A DNA stretch of 5,085 bases, taken from positions 1 to 5,085 of the forward strand of contig JBKJUK010000001.1 in the NCBI GenBank assembly GCA_046590705.1. Reading direction: 5' to 3'. Positions within the stretch are counted from its first letter, which is position 1; each line of letters begins with the position of its first letter. The translations under genes and the position numbers were made by a program. The DNA comes from JBKJUK01 sp046590705 (GTDB taxonomy: Bacteria; Acidobacteriota; Thermoanaerobaculia; Gp7-AA8). Below the pieces are notes generated by a model. It was not told the DNA's origin and searched no databases. It was given only the letters and a program-made list of their open reading frames with translations. Positions 1-5,044 of this stretch are shown here, in pieces.

Positions 1-108
1 GGCTTCGTCGGAGAAGTAGTCAGCGCCGACGCAGCGCCTCTCTTGGACGCGCTCGAGCGCGTCCAAGAGAGGCGCTGCGTCGGCGCTGACTACTTCTCCG
101 ACGAAGCC
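1..108. repeat. Perfect 108-bp palindrome at the window edge (fold-back)
   Basis: Bases 1-54 are the exact reverse complement of bases 55-108, with no mismatch and no loop; the centre is CTCGAG at 52-57. The argB frame read from 474 downwards matches the family up to about residue 140 (base 55). Beyond the centre it becomes the antisense of its own preceding 18 codons. Bases 55-108 are therefore native argB and bases 1-54 are the copied arm. A loopless perfect palindrome inside a conserved enzyme is best explained as a contig-end or amplification fold-back. The short natural palindrome around the centre could have seeded the template switch. A real genomic inversion cannot be excluded from this sequence alone. 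Confidence 0.97.
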
Positions 109-474
109 GAGTTCGACGCCATCGATGGCCGGATGAAAGTTCGCAGCAAGAATGCGCGCCCGTGCACCGGAAAGTCCGACTGCGGGAACGCCGAAGCTCT
201 CGAGTCCCGAGACCACGGACTGATTCACAGCACCAGCGAGAGTACTGACTACCACCTGCAGAGTTGCGCTGTCGGTGATTCTGAGTCCATGGTGAGTCCG
301 CTTTGGAATGCCGAGATCGACGAGGGCTGTGTCGATATTTTTCCCGCCTCCGTGAACGAGCACGATCTGCTGGCCTGCCGACCAGGCTGTGGCGATGGCC
401 TGCAGCGCCCGCGCTCGCGCGTCTGGTTGATCGAGAAGACTTCCTCCGAGTTTGACAACGATGACGTCTTTCAT
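1..474 (-). CDS. argB: Acetylglutamate kinase, N-terminal part (truncated by window edge)
   Basis: This enzyme phosphorylates N-acetyl-L-glutamate with ATP, the second step of cytoplasmic arginine synthesis. The frame starts at ATG 474 and stays open to base 1 (158 codons), but only residues 1-140 (bases 55-474) look genuine; the last 18 codons are antisense from the palindrome. Amino-acid-kinase motifs are visible: KLGGS at 8-12 (active-site Lys8), VHGGG at 40-44, GLRITD at 63-68 (substrate-binding Arg65), LAGAVN at 79-84 and ELGFVG at 121-126. The complete family is about 260-300 residues, so the ATP-site half, with the later Asn, Asp and Lys catalytic residues, is missing. The ATG overlaps the argC stop as ATGA (471-474), which suggests translational coupling. 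The gene is last in the visible argR-argC-argB operon. Identity is secure. The 3' half cannot be read here, and the truncation is more likely technical than biological. Confidence 0.93.
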   Translation of the reverse strand, partial: MKDVIVVKLGGSLLDQPDARARALQAIATAWSAGQQIVLVHGGGKNIDTALVDLGIPKRTHHGLRITDSATLQVVVSTLAGAVNQSVVSGLESFGVPAVGLSGARARILAANFHPAIDGVELGFVGEVVSADAAPLLDALERVQERRCVGADYFSDEA

Positions 475-1499
475 GCTGCCAGGCCCTCCGTTTCCGCGAA
501 CTGGTGCATCAGATTGAAATTCTGAACGGCTTGCGAAGCGGCCCCTTTCAGCAGGTTGTCGATCACTGAAACGATCACCGCTCTCCGTCCACCGTTCAGC
601 AGCACGAAGCCGATCTCTGCGCGCGGTGTCTGGACCACGTTGCGCATTTCCGGAAGCTCTCCACCTGGCAGAACCTGCACGAATGGAGAATGGGCATAGG
701 CAGCGTCGAACAGTGAAGTCAGTTCCTCAGCTTTCACGACGCGGTCGAAGCCTACGTGAATCGTGGCCAGGATTCCCCTGACAGTTGGCAGAAGGTGCGG
801 GACGAAGACAAACGGCGTGCGGGACCCGAGGTCGAGGGCGGCCCGGAGCTCGGGCTCGTGGCGGTGATGACCGACGGAATAGGCCTTGAAATTGCCAGCA
901 AGCTCGGCGAAGGAGAAGGCGACTTCGCTTCGTTTTCCAGCGCCGGAGACTCCGCTCTTGGCGTCGCAGATCACGGCCTGCTCCCGGTCGATGAGATAGA
1001 CCAGCGGCCTGAGCGCCAGCACGATGGCTGTCGGATAGCATCCGGGATTGGCCACCAGCTGCGCGGCTGGAAGAGCGCCGTCGCTCCACTCGGGAAGGCC
1101 GTAGACGGAGTGCTCGAGCAAAGCAGGTGCAGGGTGGTCGAATCCGTACCACTCCGGATAGGCTGATGGTTCCTGAAGACGATAAGCGCCTGAGAGATCA
1201 ATCACACGGCAGCCGAGCTCCAGGATGCGAGGGACCAGAGTTGCCGAGCTCTCGTTTGGCGTCGCCAGAAACACCACCTCAGGGTTCGCCGCGGCCAGTC
1301 GATCGAAATCGAAGGCCTCGAGCTGCGGACCTCGCGCGCCGCGCAGTCGGTGATCGAGCGAAACGAGCGGACCGGTGGCTCCGCTGCCGCCTGAGTAGAC
1401 GCCGACCAGTTCCACCTGGGGGTGACCGGCCAGAAGAACGGTGAGCTCAGTTCCAGCGTATCCGGTTGCTCCGACAATGGCGACACGTAAGGCGTTCAT
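471..1499 (-). CDS. argC: N-acetyl-gamma-glutamyl-phosphate reductase
   Basis: This enzyme reduces N-acetylglutamyl phosphate to N-acetylglutamate semialdehyde with NADPH, the step after ArgB, in the cytoplasm. The 342 residues match the usual length of the long (type 1) ArgC. The N-terminal Rossmann motif is GATGYAG at 10-16. The catalytic cysteine is Cys154 in NPGCYPT (151-157). KSGVSGAGK (181-189) and GHHRHEPE (210-217, with the catalytic histidine) follow. The C-terminal signature NLLKGAASQAVQNFN spans 315-329. All landmarks are present, so it should be active. The ATG at 1499 is preceded by purine-rich AGGAAA (minus strand, just upstream) and by AAAGGAG slightly further out. It lies 51 bp after argR with no promoter or ARG box in the gap, so it is probably co-transcribed from the argR promoter. 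Its TGA overlaps the argB start. Confidence 0.97.
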   Translation of the reverse strand: MNALRVAIVGATGYAGTELTVLLAGHPQVELVGVYSGGSGATGPLVSLDHRLRGARGPQLEAFDFDRLAAANPEVVFLATPNESSATLVPRILELGCRVIDLSGAYRLQEPSAYPEWYGFDHPAPALLEHSVYGLPEWSDGALPAAQLVANPGCYPTAIVLALRPLVYLIDREQAVICDAKSGVSGAGKRSEVAFSFAELAGNFKAYSVGHHRHEPELRAALDLGSRTPFVFVPHLLPTVRGILATIHVGFDRVVKAEELTSLFDAAYAHSPFVQVLPGGELPEMRNVVQTPRAEIGFVLLNGGRRAVIVSVIDNLLKGAASQAVQNFNLMHQFAETEGLAA

Positions 1500-1550
1500 G
1501 TTGGTTTCCTGCGCTCCTTTTCGACGTTGGGAAGAGAGATGCGCGTTCGA

Positions 1551-2036
1551 TCAGCGCGGACGACGTGGCGAGAGACTCTCGCGGAATCGTCGGGTGAAGG
1601 CGGTGGCGGCGCTGGTCGACTTGAAGGCCACAAAGATGGTGTCGTCGCCGGCGATGCAGCCGAGCACATTCGGTAAGGCGGCCTGATCGACTGCCAGTGC
1701 CAGCGGATGAGCCGCGGCCGGTGGCGTGCGGATCACGACCAGATTACCGGCCGGTTCGAGTGACAAGGCAAATTCGGTGATCGCTTTCTGGAGCTTTCCG
1801 GCTGATCCGGCGGCTTCGGTTGCAGTTGCCACTTTGTCCACAGAGACATATCCAGCGGGAGTTTTCACCAGCCCGAGTTCGCGGATGTCCCGGGAGAGCG
1901 TGGGCTGAGTGACCTCGAATCCTGCCGCCGCCATCATTCCCTGCAGCTCCTCCTGAGAGGAGACGCGCTTCTTCGTGGCGATCGAGAGGATCGCATCGCG
2001 GCGCTGCGAGGCTTCTGTGGTGGCATATTTATTCAT
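1551..2036 (-). CDS. argR: Arginine repressor ArgR
   Basis: This is an arginine-responsive DNA-binding regulator. By family knowledge it forms a hexamer that binds ARG boxes when L-arginine is bound. With the ATG at 2036 it is 161 residues. The N-terminal winged helix covers about 11-65: SQEEL at 27-31 and the recognition segment TQPTLSRDIRELGLVK at 43-58. A low-complexity Ala/Thr linker spans about 69-80. The C-terminal oligomerisation and arginine-binding domain contains RTPPAAAHPLALAVD (103-117) and GCIAGDDTIF (126-135), whose paired aspartates contact arginine in known ArgR. An in-frame GTG at 2057 would add seven residues. I prefer the ATG because the GTG lies inside the promoter spacer and because the protein then begins like other family members. 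No good ribosome-binding site precedes either start. The gene is first in argR-argC-argB and appears autoregulated. Confidence 0.95.
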   Translation of the reverse strand: MNKYATTEASQRRDAILSIATKKRVSSQEELQGMMAAAGFEVTQPTLSRDIRELGLVKTPAGYVSVDKVATATEAAGSAGKLQKAITEFALSLEPAGNLVVIRTPPAAAHPLALAVDQAALPNVLGCIAGDDTIFVAFKSTSAATAFTRRFRESLSPRRPR

Positions 2037-2058
2037 GACGAGTGAATACTTATGCACA
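2020..2058 (-). promoter_or_regulatory. Tandem ARG boxes (ArgR operator)
   Basis: Two sites match the known consensus core TGAATWWWWATTCA on the minus strand. Box 1 is TGCATAAGTATTCA (2043-2056, 12 of 14). Box 2 is TGAATAAATATGCC (2022-2035, 12 of 14). As 18-bp boxes they are separated by 3 bp, giving a 21-bp centre-to-centre distance, the same geometry as paired ARG boxes in E. coli and other bacteria. Box 1 covers the -10 region and box 2 covers the ATG, so bound ArgR would block initiation. The regulation is inferred; the matches and spacing are read directly. Confidence 0.85.
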
Positions 2059-2074
2059 CGCTAACAGAAGTCAA
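2046..2074 (-). promoter_or_regulatory. Promoter of the argRCB operon
   Basis: On the minus strand, TTGACT (2074-2069, 5 of 6 to the -35 consensus) is followed by a 17-bp spacer and AAGTAT (2051-2046, 3 of 6 to the -10). The -10 is weak but lies inside ARG box 1. Expected initiation is about seven bases past the -10, near 2036-2040, at or next to the argR ATG. No other promoter candidate of similar quality lies between the repeat element and argR. Confidence 0.6.
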
Positions 2075-2087
2075 GCACGTTTATTTC

Positions 2088-2329
2088 AGTGGAGCACAGG
2101 CAATCCTGCCTGTGAGGCGCTGAAGTGAGTTCGGAGGGCTGATGAACGCAGAACGATGAAGTAAGAAAAGAGTCAGAAACTTCGCTCCAATCAACGGTGG
2201 CCCGAGCCTGTAGGGCGAGTTGCGCTCGCCCGCTCCCTGGGCCGTCCGCTCGCAGGTGATTGCGGCGTCGGAGCACCCTGCTGCGAATTCAGTTGGTCCC
2301 GTCACAGGCAGGATTGCCTGTGCTCCACT
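2088..2329 (-). repeat. Dispersed repeat element A, bounded by 28-bp inverted repeats
   Basis: The ends, 2088-2115 and 2302-2329, are exact 28-bp inverted copies of each other. Each contains the near-palindrome CACAGGCA-ATCC-TGCCTGTG, an 8-bp stem with a 4-base loop. The interior at about 2116-2199 on the minus strand is closely similar to 4042-4122 on the plus strand of element B: both hold TTTCTGACTC and CTTCATCGTTCTGCG in the same order. Element A also carries about 97 extra bases (about 2200-2301) that B lacks. The whole resembles a REPIN or MITE-like non-autonomous element; no transposase is encoded here. It fills the gap between the peptidase stop codon and the argR promoter, and I see no gene in it. 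Confidence 0.85.
2213..2231. repeat. GGGCGAG/CTCGCCC hairpin nested in element A
   Basis: GGGCGAG (2213-2219) and CTCGCCC (2225-2231) form a perfect 7-bp stem with loop TTGCG. It lies in the stretch present in element A but absent from element B. There is no adjoining T tract, so it is unlikely to be a terminator. It resembles a second intergenic hairpin-repeat type that I recall from other genomes (TAGGGCGAG...CTCGCCC), but this is unverified. Confidence 0.6.
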
Positions 2330-3870
2330 TACCTTGCTACGAACCAGGCGGGCCTTCGAACTGCAGGCGCCTTTCCTCCGCGTGCGTAAAACTCGGTCAG
2401 CCGCAGGATTGCTTCGGTGATTCGGGTCAGTTCCTCGTAGCGCACTTCGGGGGCGTCGTCACCGGGCTGATGGTAGTCGGAATGGAGTCCGGTGAAGAAC
2501 TCCACCGCCGGGACGTCGAACCTGCTGAAGTGATAGGAATCTGTCAGATAGGCCACTCGCATGGCAGGTTGCTGATCACCCAGCACGCGGATTCCTGAGG
2601 CCTGGCCGGCTTCCCGCGCTTTCTCGAAAAGCGCTTCGGAGTTTGTAGCGATGGCCTGGACCGAACCATTCGACCGACCGATCATGTCCACGTTGATATT
2701 CGCCACCACACGTTTCATCGGAACGAGCGGTCGTGAAGCGTAATACGCGGAGCCGAGCAGCCCGCGCTCTTCTCCGCTCACCAGAAGGATCATTACGCTT
2801 CGGCGGAGCGGCGAGAGGGCCCCGAGGCGACGAGCAATCTCGAGCAGCGCTGCTGCGCCGGAAGCGTTGTCGTCCGCTCCGTTGTAAACAACCTCGGACC
2901 CGTCGGTTCCTGCGACCGCCCCGAGATGATCGTAGTGCGCGGAGAGTACGATCCATTCATCGCGAAGAGCGGGATCACTGCCGGGAAGCATCGCCACCAC
3001 GTTGGATGCCTTCCCTGATTTCGTCGATGCCGTTGTTCTCAGCTCGACTTCGACAGAAGTATTCGCACGAGGAATTGCTCCGGAGCGCTTCCATTGCTCA
3101 AACGAAACCCCTGCCGCCTTTCTGAGCGTTCGATCAAAGACTTGAGGCGTGATCGCCACCAGAGGTCCGAAGGCTGAGGTGATTGGAGTTGCGGGCAGAT
3201 AGGCGTATGTAGATCTGCTCATGGATCGAAGCAGGGCCGCTTCTCCCCGCGCCTGTTCAGTACCGGTTGCGCTGCGTACTTCCGGTGTGACCAGAAGAGT
3301 CAGCACCGAACCACGCGTGGTCGAAGCCATGAGTTTGCCGGCAAATCGATCGGGGCTGGAGGCCGAACCGCTGGTGGTGCCTGAGGTGTTGCCGGTGCGA
3401 ATGACCGCAACTTTGTTCTTGAGTTGAAGACCGTCATAGTCGGTGAGGTTCTGCTCGGGCCAGTCGATCCCATGGTTGGCGAAGACGGCCTCGCCGCGAA
3501 GCGGGGACCGAAGCGGATCGACGCCGTAAGGGATCACGATGAAGTCGCCAGGACTGATTCGTTGCTGGTCGATGCGGAGTTCGTAGCGCGCATCAACGGG
3601 ATCGAGAGACCGCAGTTCGTAGCGCTGCAGATAGTCCTGTCCCGCTCCCGGTTTCCATCCTGCACTCTTCAACTGCGATGCGAGATAGGCGGCGGCGATG
3701 TCGAGTTCCGCGCTCGGCGTTCCTCGACCTCTGAGTACGTCCGACGCCAGAAATTCAACGGTTGCCTCGAGTCGTTGGCGAACGTCTGTGGCTGGAGGTG
3801 CGGGCGTAGCCGCGAAGAGAGCGACGGCGAATTGCGTGACCAGCAGAAACGCTGGAATGCTCACGGGCAT
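2329..3870 (-). CDS. Secreted M28-family zinc aminopeptidase
   Basis: This is a predicted exported metallopeptidase of 513 residues that probably removes N-terminal amino acids from peptides outside the cytoplasm. A hydrophobic leader (about 5-20) ends near LFA-ATP; there is no lipobox cysteine. An M28 N-terminal segment (30-75, FLASDVLRGRG) precedes a PA-like insert at about 125-260. The catalytic domain has every co-catalytic zinc motif: AHYDHLG (His312), NGADDNASG (Asp333/334), SGEERG (catalytic Glu367, ligand Glu368), NVDMIGR (Asp395) and DYHQPGDD (His467). The frame is open 58 codons further upstream, but that part reads through repeat element B and looks non-coding. ATG 3870 has GGAGA six bases upstream. 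An alternative GTG at 3900 would add an HRR-containing n-region, which the chosen leader lacks. The TAA overlaps repeat element A. The exact substrate cannot be inferred, and no partner gene is adjacent. Confidence 0.93.
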   Translation of the reverse strand: MPVSIPAFLLVTQFAVALFAATPAPPATDVRQRLEATVEFLASDVLRGRGTPSAELDIAAAYLASQLKSAGWKPGAGQDYLQRYELRSLDPVDARYELRIDQQRISPGDFIVIPYGVDPLRSPLRGEAVFANHGIDWPEQNLTDYDGLQLKNKVAVIRTGNTSGTTSGSASSPDRFAGKLMASTTRGSVLTLLVTPEVRSATGTEQARGEAALLRSMSRSTYAYLPATPITSAFGPLVAITPQVFDRTLRKAAGVSFEQWKRSGAIPRANTSVEVELRTTASTKSGKASNVVAMLPGSDPALRDEWIVLSAHYDHLGAVAGTDGSEVVYNGADDNASGAAALLEIARRLGALSPLRRSVMILLVSGEERGLLGSAYYASRPLVPMKRVVANINVDMIGRSNGSVQAIATNSEALFEKAREAGQASGIRVLGDQQPAMRVAYLTDSYHFSRFDVPAVEFFTGLHSDYHQPGDDAPEVRYEELTRITEAILRLTEFYARGGKAPAVRRPAWFVAR

Positions 3871-3876
3871 ATCTAA

Positions 3877-3881
3877 TCTCC
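3877..3881 (-). promoter_or_regulatory. Ribosome-binding site of the M28 peptidase
   Basis: GGAGA on the minus strand lies six bases before the ATG at 3870. It decides the start against the much longer upstream extension, which would begin inside repeat element B. Confidence 0.7.
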
Positions 3882-4008
3882 GATGCTGAGTGTCTGTCAC
3901 CGGTTCGTACCCGGATTCGCACCATTGTCGTTCACCGGAACAGAACCGAATTCCTGCAGACTCATTCTTCCTGCGCGCAGCACCACACTGCAATACCCCC
4001 GCGGTACC

Positions 4009-4150
4009 TGTGTGGCACAGGCAATCCTGCCTGTGGCGCGGCACCGTCGATTCGAGCGATGTTTCTGACTCTTTCTCACTTCATCGTTCTGCGTTCATCC
4101 GCCTTCGAATTCAGCGCATCGCCCACAGGCAGGATTGCCTGTGCCACACA
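4009..4150 (+). repeat. Dispersed repeat element B, bounded by 28-bp inverted repeats
   Basis: The ends, 4009-4036 and 4123-4150, are exact 28-bp inverted copies of each other and contain the same CACAGGCA-ATCC-TGCCTGTG near-palindrome as element A. The interior (4042-4122) begins with CACCGTCGATTCGAGCGATG and aligns over its length with the interior of element A on the opposite strand, with a few substitutions and short gaps. It is the compact 142-bp form; element A is 242 bp. No coding capacity is supported. The exact ends and shared interior argue for a mobile, non-autonomous element, probably moved by a transposase encoded elsewhere. Confidence 0.85.
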
Positions 4151-4187
4151 AATATCGCAATCTGTCGCACTCCGCGTTGCGCCAACA

Positions 4188-4214
4188 GTCCGCGGTTGCG
4201 GACGCTCTGTCCGC
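4188..4214 (+). other. Three alternately pairing hexamers upstream of the transpeptidase
   Basis: GTCCGC (4188-4193), GCGGAC (4198-4203) and GTCCGC (4209-4214) occur in a row. The middle copy can pair with either neighbour, with a 4-base or a 5-base loop, giving two mutually exclusive 6-bp hairpins. They lie 109 bases before the transpeptidase ATG. A switch role is speculative; the pairing is read directly. Confidence 0.4.
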
Positions 4215-4322
4215 TGCAGGTGGTGCCGGGCGCCGGGCACTCGCGTGTATGCCGCTGTTGGGCCCAGTCTGGCGTCGCCCGTAACCACGAAAATCGGAAT
4301 GTCGTTTGCAAATTCGAGTGAT

Positions 4323-4889
4323 ATGAACCTGACCCCCGTTTCCAGAGTGAAGCGCTCATTCCGACATCTGTTTCAAGCCCTTGCACTCACGACTTTAATT
4401 CCAATCGTGGCATCCGCCGCCGTTACGCTCACAGTTGATCTCTCCGACAAGAAACTTCAGGTGATGAAAGACGGCGAGATCATAAAAATTTATGACGTGG
4501 CGGTCGGTGCCGAAGAGCATCCGACCCCGACCGGCGACTTCACGATCCGTCGAATGATCTGGAATCCAGGCTGGGTGCCGCCGAAAGAAAAGTGGGCCGA
4601 AGGAAAGGAAGCAACGAAACCTGGTGACCCTGAGAATCCGATGCGCCGGTTGAAGATCTTCTTCAAGGAGCCGGACTACTACATCCACGGAACGCTGGTG
4701 GCACTGGATGCCGGCGAATCGCATGGCTGCATCAGGATGCGGCCTGCGGAAGTGACTGAACTTGGAAAAATGATCATGGCCAGCGGCGGCAAGCCGAGGC
4801 CGGCTCCCTGGTACAAGAGGATCCTGCGGCTCCCCCGCTCTACCCCGATCACTCTCGCCGATCGCGTAGCCATCTCTGTCGTTGAATAA
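4323..4889 (+). CDS. Secreted L,D-transpeptidase (YkuD domain)
   Basis: This is a predicted periplasmic enzyme of the YkuD family, which forms 3-3 peptidoglycan cross-links or attaches proteins to peptidoglycan through a catalytic cysteine. The 188-residue protein starts with a basic n-region (RVKRSFR, 8-14), a hydrophobic stretch (about 17-30) and a signal-peptidase I site at ASA (30-32). The YkuD domain fills the rest: VDLSDKKLQVMKDGE at 38-52, PTPTGDFTI at 67-75, IHG with His122, and SHGCIRM (133-139) with nucleophile Cys136. No peptidoglycan-binding domain is present. ATG 4323 has only a weak GAGTG upstream. An in-frame ATG at 4299 would add eight residues, and longer extensions run into repeat element B. 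It is transcribed alone and ends before the terminator at 4960. The exact activity (cross-linking versus protein anchoring) cannot be told from sequence. Confidence 0.93.
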   Translation: MNLTPVSRVKRSFRHLFQALALTTLIPIVASAAVTLTVDLSDKKLQVMKDGEIIKIYDVAVGAEEHPTPTGDFTIRRMIWNPGWVPPKEKWAEGKEATKPGDPENPMRRLKIFFKEPDYYIHGTLVALDAGESHGCIRMRPAEVTELGKMIMASGGKPRPAPWYKRILRLPRSTPITLADRVAISVVE

Positions 4890-4906
4890 ATATGAGTGCC
4901 CAGGCC

Positions 4907-4935
4907 TTGACAAAGCGCTGGAGGGTGCACATATT
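4907..4935 (+). promoter_or_regulatory. Possible promoter between the transpeptidase and its terminator
   Basis: TTGACA (4907-4912, perfect -35) is followed by a 17-bp spacer and CATATT (4930-4935, 4 of 6 to the -10). Initiation would fall near 4942, and the terminator at 4960-4984 would end the RNA after roughly 43 bases unless it is read through. It could drive a gene beyond the window, make a very short RNA, or be a chance match. Confidence 0.35.
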
Positions 4936-4959
4936 AGCCATACTCAGCTGTGAAGAAAC

Positions 4960-4984
4960 GGGGGCGTAAAGCCCCCTTTTTTTT
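4960..4984 (+). terminator. Intrinsic terminator after the L,D-transpeptidase
   Basis: GGGGGC (4960-4965), loop GTAAA and GCCCCC (4971-4976) form a perfect 6-bp G:C stem, followed by eight T residues (4977-4984). It lies about 70 bases after the transpeptidase stop codon and works only in the plus direction, since the opposite strand has no T tract on its other side. Confidence 0.93.
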
Positions 4985-4991
4985 GGCGAAC

Positions 4992-5006
4992 ATGGGCAGG
5001 ACCCAT
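4992..5006. other. Small hairpin between the two terminators
   Basis: ATGGG (4992-4996) and CCCAT (5002-5006) form a 5-bp stem with loop CAGGA. There is no T tract. It is weak and may be chance, but it has the same 5-base loop length as the hairpins on either side. Confidence 0.3.
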
Positions 5007-5019
5007 TCAGATGCGATAC

Positions 5020-5044
5020 AAAAAAGGGGCGTAGAGCCCCTTTT
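5020..5044. terminator. Second terminator-like hairpin, probably bidirectional
   Basis: AAAAAA (5020-5025) precedes GGGGC (5026-5030), loop GTAGA, GCCCC (5036-5040) and TTTT (5041-5044). Read on the minus strand, the stem is followed by six T residues, so it could end a convergent gene lying beyond the right edge as well as back up the first terminator. It nearly copies the stem and loop of 4960-4976. Bases 5045-5085 hold no recognisable gene. Confidence 0.75.

Larger units (their letters stand above)
3871..4322. other. Divergent intergenic region between peptidase and L,D-transpeptidase
   Basis: These 452 bases separate two divergently transcribed genes and must hold both promoters, but I found no convincing -35/-10 pair for either. 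About 3882-4008 is probably the peptidase leader and promoter region. Bases 4009-4150 are repeat element B. Bases 4151-4322 are the upstream region of the transpeptidase and contain three alternately pairing hexamers (4188-4214). Frames that stay open across this region encode only repeat-derived peptide and are not supported as genes. Confidence 0.7.

Noticed and set aside
43..525. Plus-strand open frame of 160 codons
   Set aside because: It is antisense to argB and the end of argC, starts inside the palindrome, and shows no recognisable motif; argB on the other strand explains the region.
1500..1550. Independent promoter or ARG box between argR and argC
   Set aside because: The 51-bp gap shows only ribosome-binding-site-like purine runs and no -35/-10 pair or ARG box match.
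2576..3876. Several open frames of 60-150 codons on both strands inside the peptidase gene
   Set aside because: All overlap the M28 gene in other frames, are rich in Arg and Ser as expected of shadow frames in GC-rich DNA, and have no motif or good ribosome-binding site.
2095..4143. The four CACAGGCA/TGCCTGTG copies as a CRISPR array
   Set aside because: There are only four copies, in alternating orientation, at irregular spacing across a gene, without spacers or cas genes.
4258..4287. TTGGGC ... TAACCA as a promoter for the L,D-transpeptidase
   Set aside because: Both elements match the consensus poorly and the spacer is 18 bp, so the match is not better than chance.
4395..4913. Minus-strand open frame of 172 codons opposite the L,D-transpeptidase
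   Set aside because: It is antisense to a clear YkuD gene, has no family resemblance, and its 3' side has no terminator.
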